Source: Clostridiaceae bacterium
Lineage (GTDB): Bacteria > Bacillota > Clostridia > Oscillospirales > Butyricicoccaceae
Direction of reading: 5' to 3'
DNA: 14,361 nt
NCBI GenBank assembly: GCA_016293155.1
Contig: JAEDEU010000037.1
Coordinates: forward strand, 1 to 14,361
Part shown: piece after piece, positions 13,411 through 14,361 of the stretch
How the letters are laid out: each line of letters begins with the position of its first letter
How positions within the stretch are numbered: position 1 is the stretch's first letter
Made by a program: the position numbers and the translations under genes
The notes under the pieces: model-generated
What the model saw: the letters and a program-made list of their open reading frames with translations, nothing else
Database searches by the model: none
What the model was told of the DNA's origin: nothing

Positions 13411-14169
13411 ATGAACACTGCCCTGATTACCGGTGCATCCTCCGGAATCGGCCGCGACATCGCCCGTGAGCTTTCCGCACGCGGCTGGAGCCTGATTCTT
13501 GCCGCGCGCCGCCGCGATCGTCTGGAGGCGCTTGCACGCGAACTGCACACGCCCTGCCGTATCTGTGTCTGCGATCTTTCCCGCGAGGAGGAGGTACGCG
13601 CGCTGTACGACGATCTGCATACCGAACCGGTGGAGCTGCTGGTCAATGCGGCCGGCTTCGGCTTACAGGGGGAGTTTCTGGGGACTGATCTCGACCGCGA
13701 GCTGGAGATGCTGCGCGTCAACCTGCACGCAACGCATATCCTCACCAAGCTGTTTTTGAGAGATATGGTGGCACGCGACCACGGATCCATTCTCAATGTC
13801 GCCTCGTCCGCCGGCTTTATGGCAGGGCCGTTTTTCTCCACCTACTATGCGTCCAAAAACTACGTTGTCCGCCTGACGCAGGCGATTTATGAGGAGCTGC
13901 GCATACGCGGCAGCCATGTGTCGGTCAGCTGTCTGTGCCCCGGACCGGTGGATACCGAGTTTAACCGCGTTGCGGGCGCAACCTTCGGCGTCAAGCCGAT
14001 GTCCAGCCGCGATGTGGCGCGCATCGCGGTAGACGGCACGCTGAAAAAGCGGCTCACGATCATCCCGGGTGCCGGCATGAAGCTGAGTGTGCTCGCCGCA
14101 CGGCTTGCGCCCGAAAAGCTGCTGCTGCGTATCAATGGACGCATTCAGAAAAACAAGGGAAAAAAATAA
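13411..14169 (+). CDS. Short-chain dehydrogenase/reductase (classical SDR)
   Basis: 252-residue Rossmann-fold oxidoreductase. TGASSGIG (7-14) binds the cofactor, and R33-R34 after the second strand (AARRRDRL) favour NADP(H). NAAG is at 79-82, and the catalytic tetrad is N104, S132, Y145 and K149 (in NVASSAG and YYASK). PGPVDTEF (177-184) follows. The C-terminus is basic (RIQKNKGKK) and contains a modestly hydrophobic stretch. The substrate is unknown; the sequence resembles the broad DltE/YqjQ-like group. The start at 13411 has AAAGGAG five bases upstream. A longer frame from 13363 runs through the pfkB terminator and is rejected. With no promoter between terminator and gene, expression probably depends on read-through from pfkB or on a promoter inside pfkB. 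Confidence 0.92.
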   Translation: MNTALITGASSGIGRDIARELSARGWSLILAARRRDRLEALARELHTPCRICVCDLSREEEVRALYDDLHTEPVELLVNAAGFGLQGEFLGTDLDRELEMLRVNLHATHILTKLFLRDMVARDHGSILNVASSAGFMAGPFFSTYYASKNYVVRLTQAIYEELRIRGSHVSVSCLCPGPVDTEFNRVAGATFGVKPMSSRDVARIAVDGTLKKRLTIIPGAGMKLSVLAARLAPEKLLLRINGRIQKNKGKK

Positions 14170-14313
14170 GGGACTGTCAAAAAATTCTCTTTCTCACAAA
14201 ATAAATACTATAAAAATCGAAAATTCCACACAAAACGCAAGAAAAACATCGCATTTTGTGTGGAATTTATTTGTTCCGATGTTAAGATTGAGAAAGCGGC
14301 AAGAGCGTTGTCC
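14170..14313. other. AT-rich gap after the SDR gene, possible element boundary
   Basis: It begins right after the SDR stop with GGGACTGTCAAAAAATT, which resembles the ends of some clostridial insertion elements (from memory, unverified). It then holds the long inverted repeat at 14221-14268. No matching second end lies in the window, so I do not call an IS. Confidence 0.3.
14221..14268. terminator. 18-bp inverted repeat, probable terminator
   Basis: 14221-14238 pairs with 14251-14268 over 18 bp with one mismatch and a 12-nt loop. On the leftward transcript the mismatch becomes a G-U pair and the stem runs into TTTTCGATTTTT, which suggests termination of a leftward gene entering from the right edge. 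Rightward the tail is only ATTTATTTG. An AT-rich arm of this length could also be a mobile-element end. Confidence 0.55.
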
Positions 14314-14361
14314 TCATCCCGGCAGAATATCACATTCCGCGCCGAACTCCTCAGGCTGCAT
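14314..14361 (-). CDS. Possible C-terminal end of a leftward gene (partial)
   Basis: Reading leftward from the window edge gives QPEEFGAECDILPG and then TGA at 14314-14316, in codons typical of this genome. The inverted repeat at 14221-14268 follows in the position of a terminator. Fifteen residues are too few to identify a family. Another leftward frame stays open to 14208 but has a less plausible composition. Confidence 0.3.
   Translation of the reverse strand: MQPEEFGAECDILPG

Overview
This 14.4-kb window looks like part of a chromosome from an anaerobic, Gram-positive gut Clostridia bacterium, most likely an Oscillospiraceae or Butyricicoccaceae relative. That placement is an inference. 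It rests on a GC-rich coding style with AT-rich gaps, strong AGGAGG-type ribosome binding sites, sigma-A promoters, many intrinsic terminators, a very strongly codon-biased pyruvate:ferredoxin oxidoreductase, and a clostridial-type REP-associated transposase. I see no rRNA, tRNA, CRISPR array, phage module or defence island.

Left part (1-2344): after a terminator from an upstream gene comes a small HUH/Y1 transposase (84-635). It carries, inside its own reading frame, two exact 26-bp palindromic REP-like elements in opposite orientation. Eight bases later begins alanine racemase (alr). A 549-bp T-rich gap follows, with the alr terminators, a stem-loop, the nifJ promoter and a leader of about 164 nt.

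Centre (2345-9037): nifJ (pyruvate:ferredoxin oxidoreductase) faces three leftward genes. These are a cytosolic zinc-ribbon/leucine-rich-repeat protein, a cation diffusion facilitator with a manganese-type metal site and a doubled C-terminal domain, and a cytidylate-kinase-like protein. Each of the three has its own promoter and terminator, so they are separate transcripts and not an operon.

Right part (9038-14361): a rightward gene encodes an unusual protein, a three-repeat ricin-type lectin fused to a histone-H1-like Lys/Ala tail and lacking a secretion signal. It converges on a leftward secreted GHL10/DigH-like glycosidase, and the two share one bidirectional terminator. Rightward genes then encode an acyl-ACP thioesterase, a 1-phosphofructokinase (PfkB family) and a short-chain dehydrogenase. 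The last 190 bp hold an 18-bp inverted repeat and perhaps the end of a leftward gene.

Most genes are single-gene transcription units with housekeeping functions: cell wall (alr, glycosidase), central carbon (nifJ, pfkB), lipid (thioesterase) and metal homeostasis. No obvious multi-gene system is present. The best candidates for something undescribed are the lectin/H1-tail protein and the transposase gene that contains its own putative REP substrates.
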